From assembly GCF_900094805.1 (NCBI RefSeq), contig NZ_FMAT01000006.1, forward strand, positions 62,001 to 126,000: DNA of 64,000 bases, in the 5' to 3' direction. Below the pieces are notes generated by a model that saw only the letters and a program-made list of their open reading frames with translations, had not been told where the DNA came from and did not search any database. The stretch comes from Arthrobacter sp. NIO-1057. GTDB lineage: Bacteria; Actinomycetota; Actinomycetes; Actinomycetales; Micrococcaceae. Made by a program: the position numbers and the translations under genes. Positions 37,508 through 45,701 of this stretch are shown here, piece after piece (the first letter of the stretch is position 1; the number at the start of each line of letters is the position of its first letter).

Positions 37508-38557
37508 CTAGTCGTCGACACCGTTCTTCGTGGAATCGCGAACAATCAATGAACTAGGAAGCATGCTCTGCAATGGCTCGGGGTCCTTTCCCTCGAGTAG
37601 CGCGCGCAGTTTCAGGGCCGCCAGCTTTCCGCCTTCGTGGGCGTTGAGCTGTACCGACGTGATCGAGGGGTTGGACGTGGCCGAATAGGGAAGGTCATCA
37701 AAGCCAGCGACCGCTAGCTGTTCTGGGATGCGAATTCCAAGTGCACGGGCTGCGTGTAAAACGCCGAAGGCATGATTGTCGGTGGCGCACCCTACGGCGC
37801 TTACCCCGTTCTCCTTCCATATTTGCCACTGCTCACTGAAGGTTTCCGAGGCCGCGGTGACATCAATCATCGAGCTGGCCACGCACTGCGGCAATACTTC
37901 AATACCGTAATCCTTAGCTGCCTGAAGGAAAGCTTCGCGGCGTACCGCGAGAGTTTCCGTTCCGGTGATGGCATCTAAATAAGCGGCCTTGGTATGCCCT
38001 TGAGCCGCAAAATGTGCCACCACATCGCGGGCTCCCTGGGCTACGTCCATATTCACTGCCGGGAATTTTGCGTCAATTCCGGGAGCGTCAAGGGCCACCA
38101 TCGGTATGTGACCGCCGATCTCATCGAGGAACTCTTGGCTTGGTGCGTGCACCAGCAAGCCAGCCGGGCGTAGCCCGAGGATCTTGCGGGTTTCGCTCGC
38201 GCTGGGGGAGACGCCGGAATCCGTGACGGAGAGCATGAGCTGGTAGTCGTTGGCTAATACCGAGCGAACACCGGCAATGACTTTGGCAAAGAAGGGGTTG
38301 GAAATATCTGGGGCTACCAGGATGACCACGGAACTGACACCCTTGGCCAACGAGCTGCCGATGCTGTCAACAAAGTAGCCCAGTTCGCGAATCGCTTCGC
38401 GGACGCGTTGCTCATTCTTGGCTGAAACTCGCCCCGAAGACTTCCCGTTGGCCACCAAAGAGACCGTTGCCGTGGACACCCCTGCATGCGCGGCCACCAT
38501 GGCCGCAGTGACCCGGCGTGGTTCGCGGGAATTTCCGGTCTTCTCAGCAATCGTCAT
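37508..38557 (-). CDS. LacI-family transcriptional regulator (near nucleoside hydrolase)
   Basis: A 349-residue regulator with the HTH at about 15-65 (VTAAMVAAHAGVSTATVSLVANG) followed by a periplasmic-binding-protein-like sensor domain. The frame runs upstream to 39031, but only the ATG at 38555-38557 gives a normal LacI N-terminus; the rest shadows the neighbour. It is divergent from a nucleoside hydrolase gene with a palindrome (AAGCGCTT core) between them, so it probably controls that gene in response to a nucleoside or sugar (inference). Confidence 0.9.
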   Translation of the reverse strand: MTIAEKTGNSREPRRVTAAMVAAHAGVSTATVSLVANGKSSGRVSAKNEQRVREAIRELGYFVDSIGSSLAKGVSSVVILVAPDISNPFFAKVIAGVRSVLANDYQLMLSVTDSGVSPSASETRKILGLRPAGLLVHAPSQEFLDEIGGHIPMVALDAPGIDAKFPAVNMDVAQGARDVVAHFAAQGHTKAAYLDAITGTETLAVRREAFLQAAKDYGIEVLPQCVASSMIDVTAASETFSEQWQIWKENGVSAVGCATDNHAFGVLHAARALGIRIPEQLAVAGFDDLPYSATSNPSITSVQLNAHEGGKLAALKLRALLEGKDPEPLQSMLPSSLIVRDSTKNGVDD

Positions 38558-38598
38558 GGATCCATCGTAGTCGCTCACTCGACGGGATAAATTCCAAG

Positions 38599-38610
38599 TT
38601 AAGCGCTTGA
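38599..38610. promoter_or_regulatory. Candidate LacI-type operator
   Basis: TTAAGCGCTTGA has a perfect 8-bp centre AAGCGCTT, the CG-centred palindrome typical of LacI-family operators. It lies in the 147-bp divergent region between the LacI gene and the nucleoside hydrolase gene. Confidence 0.6.
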
Positions 38611-38704
38611 CGCAACTGCGAGAACACGAAAGAATTGGCTCAAAGCAAGATCTTCGCATCATCACTAACATCCGGCCCCATGCCGGCAGAAGAAGGATGG
38701 CACC

Positions 38705-39676
38705 ATGGCTCAGGACAGTGCAACACCCCGCAAGATCATTTTGGACTGCGACCCAGGCCATGATGATGCGGTAGCCATGATCCTTGCCCATGGAAGCCCG
38801 GCCATTGACCTGCTGGCAGTTACCACCGTGGCCGGAAACCAAACCCTTGAGAAGGTCACCGCCAACGCGCTCGCCGTGGGAACCATCGCCGGTATCAGTG
38901 GCATTCCCTTTGCTGCCGGCTGCGCCCGACCACTGGTGCGCGAAATAGAAACCGCCGCGGATGTCCACGGTGACTCGGGCATGGACGGTCCGGAACAACC
39001 AGAATCCACCATCGAATTGGACCCACGCCACGCAGTAGACGTCATCATCGACCTAGTGATGAGCCACGAACCAGGGGAAATCACCTTGGTACCCACCGGG
39101 GCACTGACCAACATTGCGATGGCCGTACGCAAAGAACCGCGCATCGTCTCCCGAGTACGCGAAGTCGTGCTGATGGGCGGTGGATACCACACCGGAAACT
39201 GGAGTGCGGTCGCCGAATTCAACATCAAAGTGGACCCAGAAGCAGCCCATATTGTCTTTAACGAAAACTGGCCGGTAGTCATGGTTGGACTAGACCTGAC
39301 CCACCAGGCCTTGGCTACCACCGAAGTCGTCCAGAGCATCGAAAAGATCGGCACTGGCCCGGCAAAATTTGTGCGCGAACTGATGGACTTCTTTGCCCAG
39401 GCCTACCGCGACCACCAAGGCTTCGACGCGCCACCGGTGCACGACCCCTGCGCAGTGGCCTACGTCATCGACCCGCAGATCGTGCGCACCGTGAAGGCGC
39501 CGGTCAATGTGGAGCTCCGAGGCGAGTTAACCCTAGGAATGACGGTCACCGACTTCCGTGCTCCTGCCGATGAACACTGCAACACTTCGGTGGCAGTGGA
39601 CCTGGATCACGACGGATTCTGGAACCTAGTGACGGACGCACTGCAACGCATCGGCGAAGTCACACCCCAGAGGTAA
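38705..39676 (+). CDS. Inosine-uridine preferring nucleoside hydrolase
   Basis: Calcium-dependent N-ribohydrolase that splits nucleosides into base and ribose. The 323-residue protein has the family signature KIILDCDPGHDDAVAMILA at its N-terminus (metal-binding aspartates) and the C-terminal VHDPCAVAYVIDP. Middle motifs TLVPTGALTNIAMAV and EFNIKVDPEAAHIVF match the family. The start is ATG at 38705 after GAAGGA. The divergent LacI gene is the likely regulator. Confidence 0.95.
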   Translation: MAQDSATPRKIILDCDPGHDDAVAMILAHGSPAIDLLAVTTVAGNQTLEKVTANALAVGTIAGISGIPFAAGCARPLVREIETAADVHGDSGMDGPEQPESTIELDPRHAVDVIIDLVMSHEPGEITLVPTGALTNIAMAVRKEPRIVSRVREVVLMGGGYHTGNWSAVAEFNIKVDPEAAHIVFNENWPVVMVGLDLTHQALATTEVVQSIEKIGTGPAKFVRELMDFFAQAYRDHQGFDAPPVHDPCAVAYVIDPQIVRTVKAPVNVELRGELTLGMTVTDFRAPADEHCNTSVAVDLDHDGFWNLVTDALQRIGEVTPQR

Positions 39677-39762
39677 ACAACTTCGGTGCAATGTGGGGCA
39701 TATCAATGCCAATTACGCTCAGACCTGCATAAACTAGGATCAAACGAAGATCAGGAGGCGTA

Positions 39763-40461
39763 ATGGCAGGAAAAACCCCGCACCAGAACGTGACGTTCCC
39801 ATCCTCGGGTGCACAAGCACACGGCTACCTAGCAGTACCAGATTCGGGGCAAGGCCCCGGAGTCATCGTGATCCAAGAATGGTGGGGCCTGACCGACCAC
39901 ATTCGCGATATAGCTGACCGCCTCGCAGCCCTAGGCTTTGTCGCACTAGCACCAGATCTTTACGGTGGATCCATTACCCACGACGGCGAAGAAGCCGTAG
40001 AAATGATGGCTGATCTTCCTGAAGCTAAGGGGGCCGAGCTCTTGGCTGGCGCAGTGGACTACCTGTTGGCCAACAAACACGTGACGAGCCAGAAGTTGGG
40101 AGTCATCGGATTCTGCATGGGTGGCGGCTTCGTTCTACAGCTCGCCGCGCAGCAGGGCGAAAAAATTGCGGCCGCCGTTCCGTTCTACGGAGTCGGCCAG
40201 GGCGTGCCCAATGATTTCTCTGGGATTCGAGCCGATATCCAAGGCCACTACGCGAACTTTGACGAAATGTATCCTCCTGAACAGGCCCATGCCCAGGAAG
40301 AGCAGATTCGCCAGCAGTCCGGCGCCAACGTGAAGTATTACTACTACGACGCCAAGCACGCCTTCCACAATGACGAAAACACCGCCGGAAATTACGACCC
40401 TGAGCAGGCAGTGATCGCTTGGGAACGCGCCGTCGGCTTTTTGCAGGATAAAGTGGCCTAA
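39763..40461 (+). CDS. Dienelactone hydrolase family protein
   Basis: Alpha/beta hydrolase of the dienelactone hydrolase type. The 232-residue protein has the nucleophile Cys-118 in GFCMGGGF, Glu-39 in QEWWGL (a residue that gates the cysteine in this family) and a catalytic histidine in KHAFHND (about 199-202). No aromatic-degradation genes are adjacent, so carboxymethylenebutenolide as substrate is not supported. ATG at 39763 follows an AGGAGG site. Confidence 0.88.
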   Translation: MAGKTPHQNVTFPSSGAQAHGYLAVPDSGQGPGVIVIQEWWGLTDHIRDIADRLAALGFVALAPDLYGGSITHDGEEAVEMMADLPEAKGAELLAGAVDYLLANKHVTSQKLGVIGFCMGGGFVLQLAAQQGEKIAAAVPFYGVGQGVPNDFSGIRADIQGHYANFDEMYPPEQAHAQEEQIRQQSGANVKYYYYDAKHAFHNDENTAGNYDPEQAVIAWERAVGFLQDKVA

Positions 40462-40479
40462 AGGCCATAAAGTGTTATC

Positions 40480-40502
40480 CATCACTTAAAAGCATCACTT
40501 AA
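40480..40502 (+). repeat. Short direct repeat before uspA gene
   Basis: CATCACTTAA occurs twice with a 13-bp period (40480-40489, 40493-40502) in the 57-bp gap before the universal stress gene. It could be a regulator site; no assignment is possible. Confidence 0.45.
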
Positions 40503-40518
40503 TAATAAGGAGAGCAAT

Positions 40519-40950
40519 ATGTCAGAAATCATCATCGTAGGTGTCGACGGTTCGGAAACCGCACAGCGTGCAGCTCGCCGAGCAGCAGAACTAGCACTGA
40601 AGATCGACGCCGAATTGGTGGTCGTCACCGCACACGCATCGGATAACACCGAGGTCGTTTCCATCGGTTCCGACACCTGGATCCTGGACGATGCAGAGCA
40701 GGCTCGCAAGCTGGCCCAGCGCGTAGCAAACGACGTCAAGAACAGCGTTCCTGGCGTGAAGATCACCGCAGCTGCCGGCCACGGAAAGCCAGGCGACGTC
40801 CTGATCTCCGATGCAGAGGACCGCAAGGCCTCGATGATCGTTGTCGGTAACGTTGGCATGAAGGGCCTGGGTCGTGTACTGGGTTCCGTCGCTTCTTCGG
40901 TAGCTCACTCGGCTCCATGCGACGTACTGGTTGTTAAGACCGACAAGTAA
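40519..40950 (+). CDS. Universal stress protein (UspA family)
   Basis: A 143-residue single-domain UspA protein with the ATP-binding pattern GNVGMKGLGRVLGSVASSVAH (G-2x-G-9x-G(S)). The N-terminal strand VGVDGSETAQRAARRA is typical. It starts with ATG at 40519 with AAGGAGAG upstream. The specific stress role is unknown. Confidence 0.93.
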   Translation: MSEIIIVGVDGSETAQRAARRAAELALKIDAELVVVTAHASDNTEVVSIGSDTWILDDAEQARKLAQRVANDVKNSVPGVKITAAAGHGKPGDVLISDAEDRKASMIVVGNVGMKGLGRVLGSVASSVAHSAPCDVLVVKTDK

Positions 40951-40970
40951 GCCATAGCGCTTTCGCGCAA

Positions 40971-41005
40971 CAGGCGGGTACCGTTCATCATTCGGTGCCC
41001 GCCTG
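40971..41005 (+). terminator. Hairpin after the uspA gene
   Basis: CAGGCGGGTACCG (40971-40983) pairs with CGGTGCCCGCCTG (40993-41005), one G-U, 9-nt loop. The downstream T-tract is poor, so it may be a weak terminator. Confidence 0.65.
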
Positions 41006-41039
41006 CGGCATTTAACCCCGCACAGCGTAGGCTTAACCC

Positions 41040-41786
41040 GTGCAAACTCTTCGAATCGCCTACGCCACCGGCGTCACCCCCGGCAAATGGATGGATCGCT
41101 TTAAGGAGCGCTATCCGCAGGTTGAACTACAAGCTTGGCGGCACGATGAGGGGCAAATACTTGATCTCTTGGCAGAGGATCAGGCCGACGCGGTGTTTGT
41201 ACGTTACCGCGGGCAATCACCCAAGGATCAAACCCGCCACGTCATCCCGCTCTATGAGGAACTTGAAGTGGTCTGCGCGGCCAAGGACCATGAGGTCGAA
41301 TACTACGACGAGTCGGTGCCAGCCGAGGTTGTTGCAGGCTTCCCACAGCTGAACCTTGAGGACTACCCCGAGGCAGTCGGCGGCCTGAGCGTTGCCATGG
41401 AAGTTGTGGCCTCCGGAGCGCAGGTACTGCGTGTGCCACAGAGCATTGCCCGCCTTTTTGCCCGCAAGGATGTTGTTACTCGCTTCGTTGAAGATGGCGT
41501 ACCGACCCAGGTAGGTATCGCCTGGCCAGTGGACATGGAAGACACGACGCTCTTAGAAGAATTCATCGGCATTGTGCGTGGCCGCAGCGCAAATTCTTCC
41601 AGGCAGGCTTCGGTACGTAACCAGGAGCAGAAAGCCAAGCGCGTTAACGACAAAGCCAAGTTTGAAGCCAAACTCAAGGCCCAAGCAGCAGCGAAGCGAC
41701 AGAAGGAACTAGCTAAGAAGCAAGCGCGCAGCAACGGTGGCAAGCCGGGGAAGCCCGGCGGATCTAAAGGACGCAAAAAACGGTAG
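41040..41786 (+). CDS. LysR substrate-binding-like protein lacking an HTH
   Basis: A 248-residue protein resembling the effector domain of LysR regulators (about 1-185: LRIAYATGVTPGKWMDRFKERYP, then VIPLYEELEVVCAAKDHE and a second lobe), but with no N-terminal DNA-binding domain and none encoded in the 89 bp upstream. The last 60 residues are an unusual Lys/Ala/Gln-rich basic tail ending GGSKGRKKR, likely to bind nucleic acid. Such proteins occur in Arthrobacter relatives by recall. It starts with GTG at 41040. The function is unknown. Confidence 0.75.
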   Translation: MQTLRIAYATGVTPGKWMDRFKERYPQVELQAWRHDEGQILDLLAEDQADAVFVRYRGQSPKDQTRHVIPLYEELEVVCAAKDHEVEYYDESVPAEVVAGFPQLNLEDYPEAVGGLSVAMEVVASGAQVLRVPQSIARLFARKDVVTRFVEDGVPTQVGIAWPVDMEDTTLLEEFIGIVRGRSANSSRQASVRNQEQKAKRVNDKAKFEAKLKAQAAAKRQKELAKKQARSNGGKPGKPGGSKGRKKR

Positions 41787-41819
41787 AACCGGGCCGTCAG
41801 GCATGGGTAGAGTGATGCC

Positions 41820-42608
41820 ATGATGCAATTTGATACGCTCGCGCTGTCTTCGCGTGGCTCAGCCCTGATTTTGACCATCAACCAGCCGGCTTCGCTCAAC
41901 GCGCTATCCCAAGAAGTCGTAAACGACTTGGAAGCCTTCCTTAACTGGTTTGAAACCACCGGGTTTGAATACCGCGGAGTGATCATCACCGGGGCTGGAG
42001 AGAAGTCCTTTGTCGCCGGCGCCAATATTGTGCAGATGAACGCCATGGACGCCGAAGCAGCACTGGCCTATGGACGCCAGATGCACGCGGTAACCGAACG
42101 CCTAGAATCCCTCCAAGTTCCAGTCATTGCCGCAGTCAACGGCTTCGCGCTGGGCGGCGGCTGCGAAATCGCATTGGCCTGCGACTTCATCTACGCTGCA
42201 GAAAATGCCAGCTTTGGACAGCCCGAAGTAAACCTTGGCCTGGTTCCCGGCTTTGGCGGATCCGTGCGCCTGCCGCGCCGAATCGGTAATGCCTTAGCCC
42301 GTGAACTGATCTTCACCGGGCGCCGTATTAAGTCGGCCGAAGCACTACGTATCGGCCTAGCAAATCGGGTCGTCCCGGCCGCAGAACTGATTGACCAGGC
42401 ACTAGCCACCATTGAAGAAATCGCAGCCGTTTCACCCACCGCGGTGGCCAACGCCAAAACCGCCTTGGTACAGATGGATGCGCTGAATACCCATGAAGCG
42501 CTAAAAGTTGAGGCAGACTCATTCCAGCGTGCCTTCACAACCAATGATTCGGTAGAAGGACGGGCCGCCTTTGTTGAGAAGCGCTCGCCGAACTTCCCGG
42601 GCAACTAA
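41820..42608 (+). CDS. Enoyl-CoA hydratase/isomerase (crotonase) family
   Basis: Crotonase-fold enzyme, probably hydrating enoyl-CoA in beta-oxidation. The protein is 262 residues. The oxyanion-hole segments are GEKSFVAGANIVQM and NGFALGGGCEIALACDFI; the two catalytic glutamates of enoyl-CoA hydratases fit FGQPEVNLGLVPGFGG. Two ATG codons in a row (41820 and 41823) could start it. Its stop overlaps the ATG of the next gene by one base. Confidence 0.92.
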   Translation: MMQFDTLALSSRGSALILTINQPASLNALSQEVVNDLEAFLNWFETTGFEYRGVIITGAGEKSFVAGANIVQMNAMDAEAALAYGRQMHAVTERLESLQVPVIAAVNGFALGGGCEIALACDFIYAAENASFGQPEVNLGLVPGFGGSVRLPRRIGNALARELIFTGRRIKSAEALRIGLANRVVPAAELIDQALATIEEIAAVSPTAVANAKTALVQMDALNTHEALKVEADSFQRAFTTNDSVEGRAAFVEKRSPNFPGN

Positions 42609-43276
42609 TGATGCACTACGGGCCACACCCGGATCAGCACCTGCAATTCTTTGAACCAGAGAACCCCACGGCCAAGGGTGCAGTGATGATCATCCACGGT
42701 GGGTACTGGCGTGAGAAGTACACGGCGCAACTAGGTGTTCCCTTGGCCCAGGATCTGGCGGGCCGAGGGATCCCGACCTATAACCTGGAATACCGCCGGG
42801 GGACCGGCAGCGCCGCAGCGATGCTCGCTGATGCCCGGCTAGCCCTGGGACTGGTCAAGGAAGACGGCCCAATTACGCTGATCGGTCATTCGGCCGGCGC
42901 ACAGTTAGCCTGTGTGCTGGCCGCCAATGACTCGCGCGTCAGCCAGGTGATCAGCCAGGCAGGTCTGCTGGATATCGAGTATGCGCGCCGGCTGGCGCTC
43001 AGCCATGGAGCAGTTGACCTGTTGCTTGATGGGGCGCAGCCAGCTGCCTACAATCCGGTGGAGTTATGGCCGATGTCTGCCCGTGTGGTCATCTTTCATG
43101 GTCGAGATGATGAGGATGTGCCGGTAAAAATTGCTCGACTGGCTGCTCAAAGGGCAGCGGCACTGGGACAGGACTACCGCTTCGCGTTGTTTGCAGGGGA
43201 TCACTACACTTGGATTGACCCGCACAGTGGCCAATGGGCTGCCTGCGTGGGCGCCCTGACACCCCTGCACTACTAA
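42608..43276 (+). CDS. Alpha/beta hydrolase (BD-FAE / kynurenine formamidase-like)
   Basis: A 222-residue alpha/beta hydrolase with oxyanion motif IHGGYWREKYT, nucleophile elbow GHSAGAQ, and an acid/His pair (FHGRDDEDVP, DHYTWIDP). It resembles arylformamidase and feruloyl-esterase-like proteins, but no tryptophan-degradation genes are near. It starts with ATG at 42608, sharing one base with the hydratase stop, and is followed 10 bp later by a sugar kinase, so it may belong to a four-gene operon. Confidence 0.85.
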   Translation: MMHYGPHPDQHLQFFEPENPTAKGAVMIIHGGYWREKYTAQLGVPLAQDLAGRGIPTYNLEYRRGTGSAAAMLADARLALGLVKEDGPITLIGHSAGAQLACVLAANDSRVSQVISQAGLLDIEYARRLALSHGAVDLLLDGAQPAAYNPVELWPMSARVVIFHGRDDEDVPVKIARLAAQRAAALGQDYRFALFAGDHYTWIDPHSGQWAACVGALTPLHY

Positions 43277-43286
43277 AAGGAGCAGC

Positions 43287-44186
43287 ATGAACCCGACCGT
43301 GATCGGTGAAGCCCTCGTTGACGTCCTGGCCTCGGGCATTGCCCCAGCACAGGAATTTGTTGGCGGCAGCCCGCTGAACGTCGCGGTATCACTGGCTCGC
43401 TTGGGTTACCCCGGAACCCTGATTTCCCGTTGGGGTGCCGATGACAAGGGTGCAAAGATCGAGGGATATCTCAAGGACAACAACGTTAAATGCCTCGGCG
43501 GTGCCGATGATCAGGCGACCGTGATTGCCCACGGCATCCTTGATCCCGCAGGTGGCGCAGCCTTCGCCTTTAATGCCTTCTGGCAGATGCCCACCATCGG
43601 GCCAGAACTGCCGCAGGACGTGGAGCTGGTACACACCGGCTCTATCGCCACACTCTTCAGCCCCGAAGAGCTGCTGCCCCTGCTTTCAGCGGCCCGCACC
43701 CACGCAACAATTAGCTATGATCCGAACTTGCGCCCGTCACTGGTGACCAATCATGCTCAAACGGTGGCCGAGGTGGAACGCTTTGTTGGCCAGGCGGACG
43801 TTGTGCGGGTCTCAGGCATTGACCTGAAATGGATGTACCCCATGCGATCGGTGCAAGACTCGGCGCGAGCCTGGCTGAACATGGGCCCAGCCATTGTGGT
43901 GTCCACTGCCGGATCGCGGGGTTCCTGGGGCGTGGTACGCGCCGGGGATGCCGAATTCATCGCCCCCTCCGTTGAGGTGACCGATACCGTCGGCGCCGGA
44001 GACACCTTCACCGCGGCCCTACTGTGCTGGCTTGCCGAACACGACCTGATTGGTGCCGCCAACCGTGAAAAGTTGGGCCAACTAGGCACCAGCGAATTGT
44101 CTCAAGCCCTTGAATTTGCGGCTAAGGCAGCTGCCGTGACAGTGCAGCGTGCCGGTGCCAACCCACCGCGTCGCGAGGAGCTCTAA
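43287..44186 (+). CDS. PfkB-family carbohydrate kinase, fructokinase-like
   Basis: Sugar kinase of the ribokinase family. The 299-residue protein has an N-terminal sugar-binding motif (FVGGSPLNVAVSLARLGYPG) and the C-terminal catalytic signature DTVGAGDTFTAALL with the anion-hole GAGD and catalytic Asp. Strong AAAGGAG ribosome-binding site. Fructose is the likely substrate by resemblance, but ribose or others cannot be excluded. Confidence 0.9.
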   Translation: MNPTVIGEALVDVLASGIAPAQEFVGGSPLNVAVSLARLGYPGTLISRWGADDKGAKIEGYLKDNNVKCLGGADDQATVIAHGILDPAGGAAFAFNAFWQMPTIGPELPQDVELVHTGSIATLFSPEELLPLLSAARTHATISYDPNLRPSLVTNHAQTVAEVERFVGQADVVRVSGIDLKWMYPMRSVQDSARAWLNMGPAIVVSTAGSRGSWGVVRAGDAEFIAPSVEVTDTVGAGDTFTAALLCWLAEHDLIGAANREKLGQLGTSELSQALEFAAKAAAVTVQRAGANPPRREEL

Positions 44187-44187
44187 C

Positions 44188-44982
44188 GTGATCAAGCTGA
44201 TCGCTTCGGACCTCGATGGCACTATTGTCGCCCAGGACGGCACCATTTCTCCGCGAACCCGTCAGGCCTTCTTGGATGCTCGCCACGCTGGGATCCAGAT
44301 CGTCTTTGTCACCGGGCGGCCCTTTCGCTGGTTGACGCCAATCATCGAAGCTTTTGGTGGACTGGAAACCGTAATTTGTTCGAATGGTGCGGTGCTCTAT
44401 GACCTAGAGCGTGATCAGGTGATTTGGTCCCGTACGCTCAGTGCAGCTAAGGCCCGTGAAGCAGCGGCCATCATTTCACAGGTTGAACCGGAGGCGACTT
44501 TCGCCGCCGAGACCACTGTGGGTCTACATCTTGGTGAGGGTTTTGCTGACCGCCACCATAATTTTGGGGTGCAGGCGGCGCTAGATTTGTCCTCGAATGC
44601 CATTGATGAAGAAGGCATCGTCAAGTTCCTTGCCCGTTCCCAGCACCTGAACATTGACGACTTTTATGCTGCCGTGCGCCCCGAACTTAGTCACCTTGTC
44701 TCCATCACCCACTCGGCGTTTGACGTCTCCTTACTGGAAATGGCCCACGTGGATATCGACAAGGCAAAAACCCTGAACGAGTATTGCCTGCGCTTGGGAA
44801 TCACCGCAGATGAGGTCATGGCCTTTGGCGACATGCCAAATGACATTCAGATGCTCGAGTTTGCTGGCCACGGCTACGCCATGGCCTCTGGACACCCCAC
44901 CACCCTGGCTACTGCGAAGTACAGTGCGCCGCCGCTGGCCGAAGACGGCGTCGCTCAGGTGATCGAAGGTTTGCTGAAATGA
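44188..44982 (+). CDS. Cof-type HAD phosphatase
   Basis: HAD-superfamily (IIB) phosphatase of sugar phosphates or similar. With the GTG at 44188 it is 264 residues beginning MIKLIASDLDGTI (catalytic aspartates). Other motifs are FVTGRP, the Lys in HVDIDKAK and FGDMPNDIQML. The start at 44188 lies 1 bp after the kinase stop; the longer frame from 44149 reads back into the kinase. The end overlaps the phosphodiesterase by 4 bp. Confidence 0.92.
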   Translation: MIKLIASDLDGTIVAQDGTISPRTRQAFLDARHAGIQIVFVTGRPFRWLTPIIEAFGGLETVICSNGAVLYDLERDQVIWSRTLSAAKAREAAAIISQVEPEATFAAETTVGLHLGEGFADRHHNFGVQAALDLSSNAIDEEGIVKFLARSQHLNIDDFYAAVRPELSHLVSITHSAFDVSLLEMAHVDIDKAKTLNEYCLRLGITADEVMAFGDMPNDIQMLEFAGHGYAMASGHPTTLATAKYSAPPLAEDGVAQVIEGLLK

Positions 44983-45701
44983 CTTACGCTTTTTCGCACC
45001 GCGGGGTACGCCACTCAGATGAAGAGAATACTTTGGTTTCTTTTCAGCGCGCTGTTGACGCGGGCGTTACTCATCTGGAATCGGATGTCCATGCTTCGGC
45101 CGATGGAACGGTTTACCTATTTCACGACGAAACTCTGGATCGAGTCACCACTGCGACTGGAAAATTCAGTGATCGCACCGACGCGGAACTCGCACAGATT
45201 ACCGCTGGGGGAGAAGCACTGTGCACCCTCGATGAACTGCTAGATGCTTTCCCGCAGGTTCAAGTGGTGAATCTGGATGTGAAGGATGAGCATGTCATTG
45301 GACCGCTTGCGGAGCTGATTGAACGGCGCGCAGCGCACCAACAGATAGCTTTGGCCTCCTTTTCCAGCGCACGCAGCCATGCGGTACGCCACCTACTTTC
45401 GGCACCGATCAGGCGCTCGCCGGGACAAAGCGAAATCATTCTGATTTGGCTCTGCGCCCACCTCTTGGGATGGGTCCCCAAGGCTTTGGTTAAAGACTTC
45501 TGGGCGGTGCAGGTGCCCTTCAAGCAAGCGTGGCTCCCCGTGGCGACACGCAGGTTTACCCGAGCCGTACAACGAGCTGGTGCTCAAGTGCACGTGTGGG
45601 TCATCAACGACGAGCCAACCATGAAACTACTTATGGATCGCAAAGTCGATGCGATCATGAGCGATGACGCAGCGCTACTGATGAAGGTGCTGAACTCCTA
45701 G
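44979..45701 (+). CDS. Glycerophosphodiester phosphodiesterase
   Basis: Hydrolyses glycerophosphodiesters to glycerol-3-phosphate and an alcohol. The 240-residue protein has GDPD TIM-barrel motifs: HRGVRHSDEENT (catalytic His and metal Glu), ESDVHASADG and LFHDETLDR. No signal peptide, so it is cytoplasmic. It is the last gene of the hydratase-hydrolase-kinase-HAD run. Its 3' end overlaps the convergent enolase-family gene by 27 bp. Confidence 0.93.
   Translation: MTYAFSHRGVRHSDEENTLVSFQRAVDAGVTHLESDVHASADGTVYLFHDETLDRVTTATGKFSDRTDAELAQITAGGEALCTLDELLDAFPQVQVVNLDVKDEHVIGPLAELIERRAAHQQIALASFSSARSHAVRHLLSAPIRRSPGQSEIILIWLCAHLLGWVPKALVKDFWAVQVPFKQAWLPVATRRFTRAVQRAGAQVHVWVINDEPTMKLLMDRKVDAIMSDDAALLMKVLNS

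Noticed and set aside
38558-39031. N-terminal extension of the LacI gene to 39031
   Set aside because: The extension is antisense to the nucleoside hydrolase gene, and the HTH would lie 170 residues into the protein.
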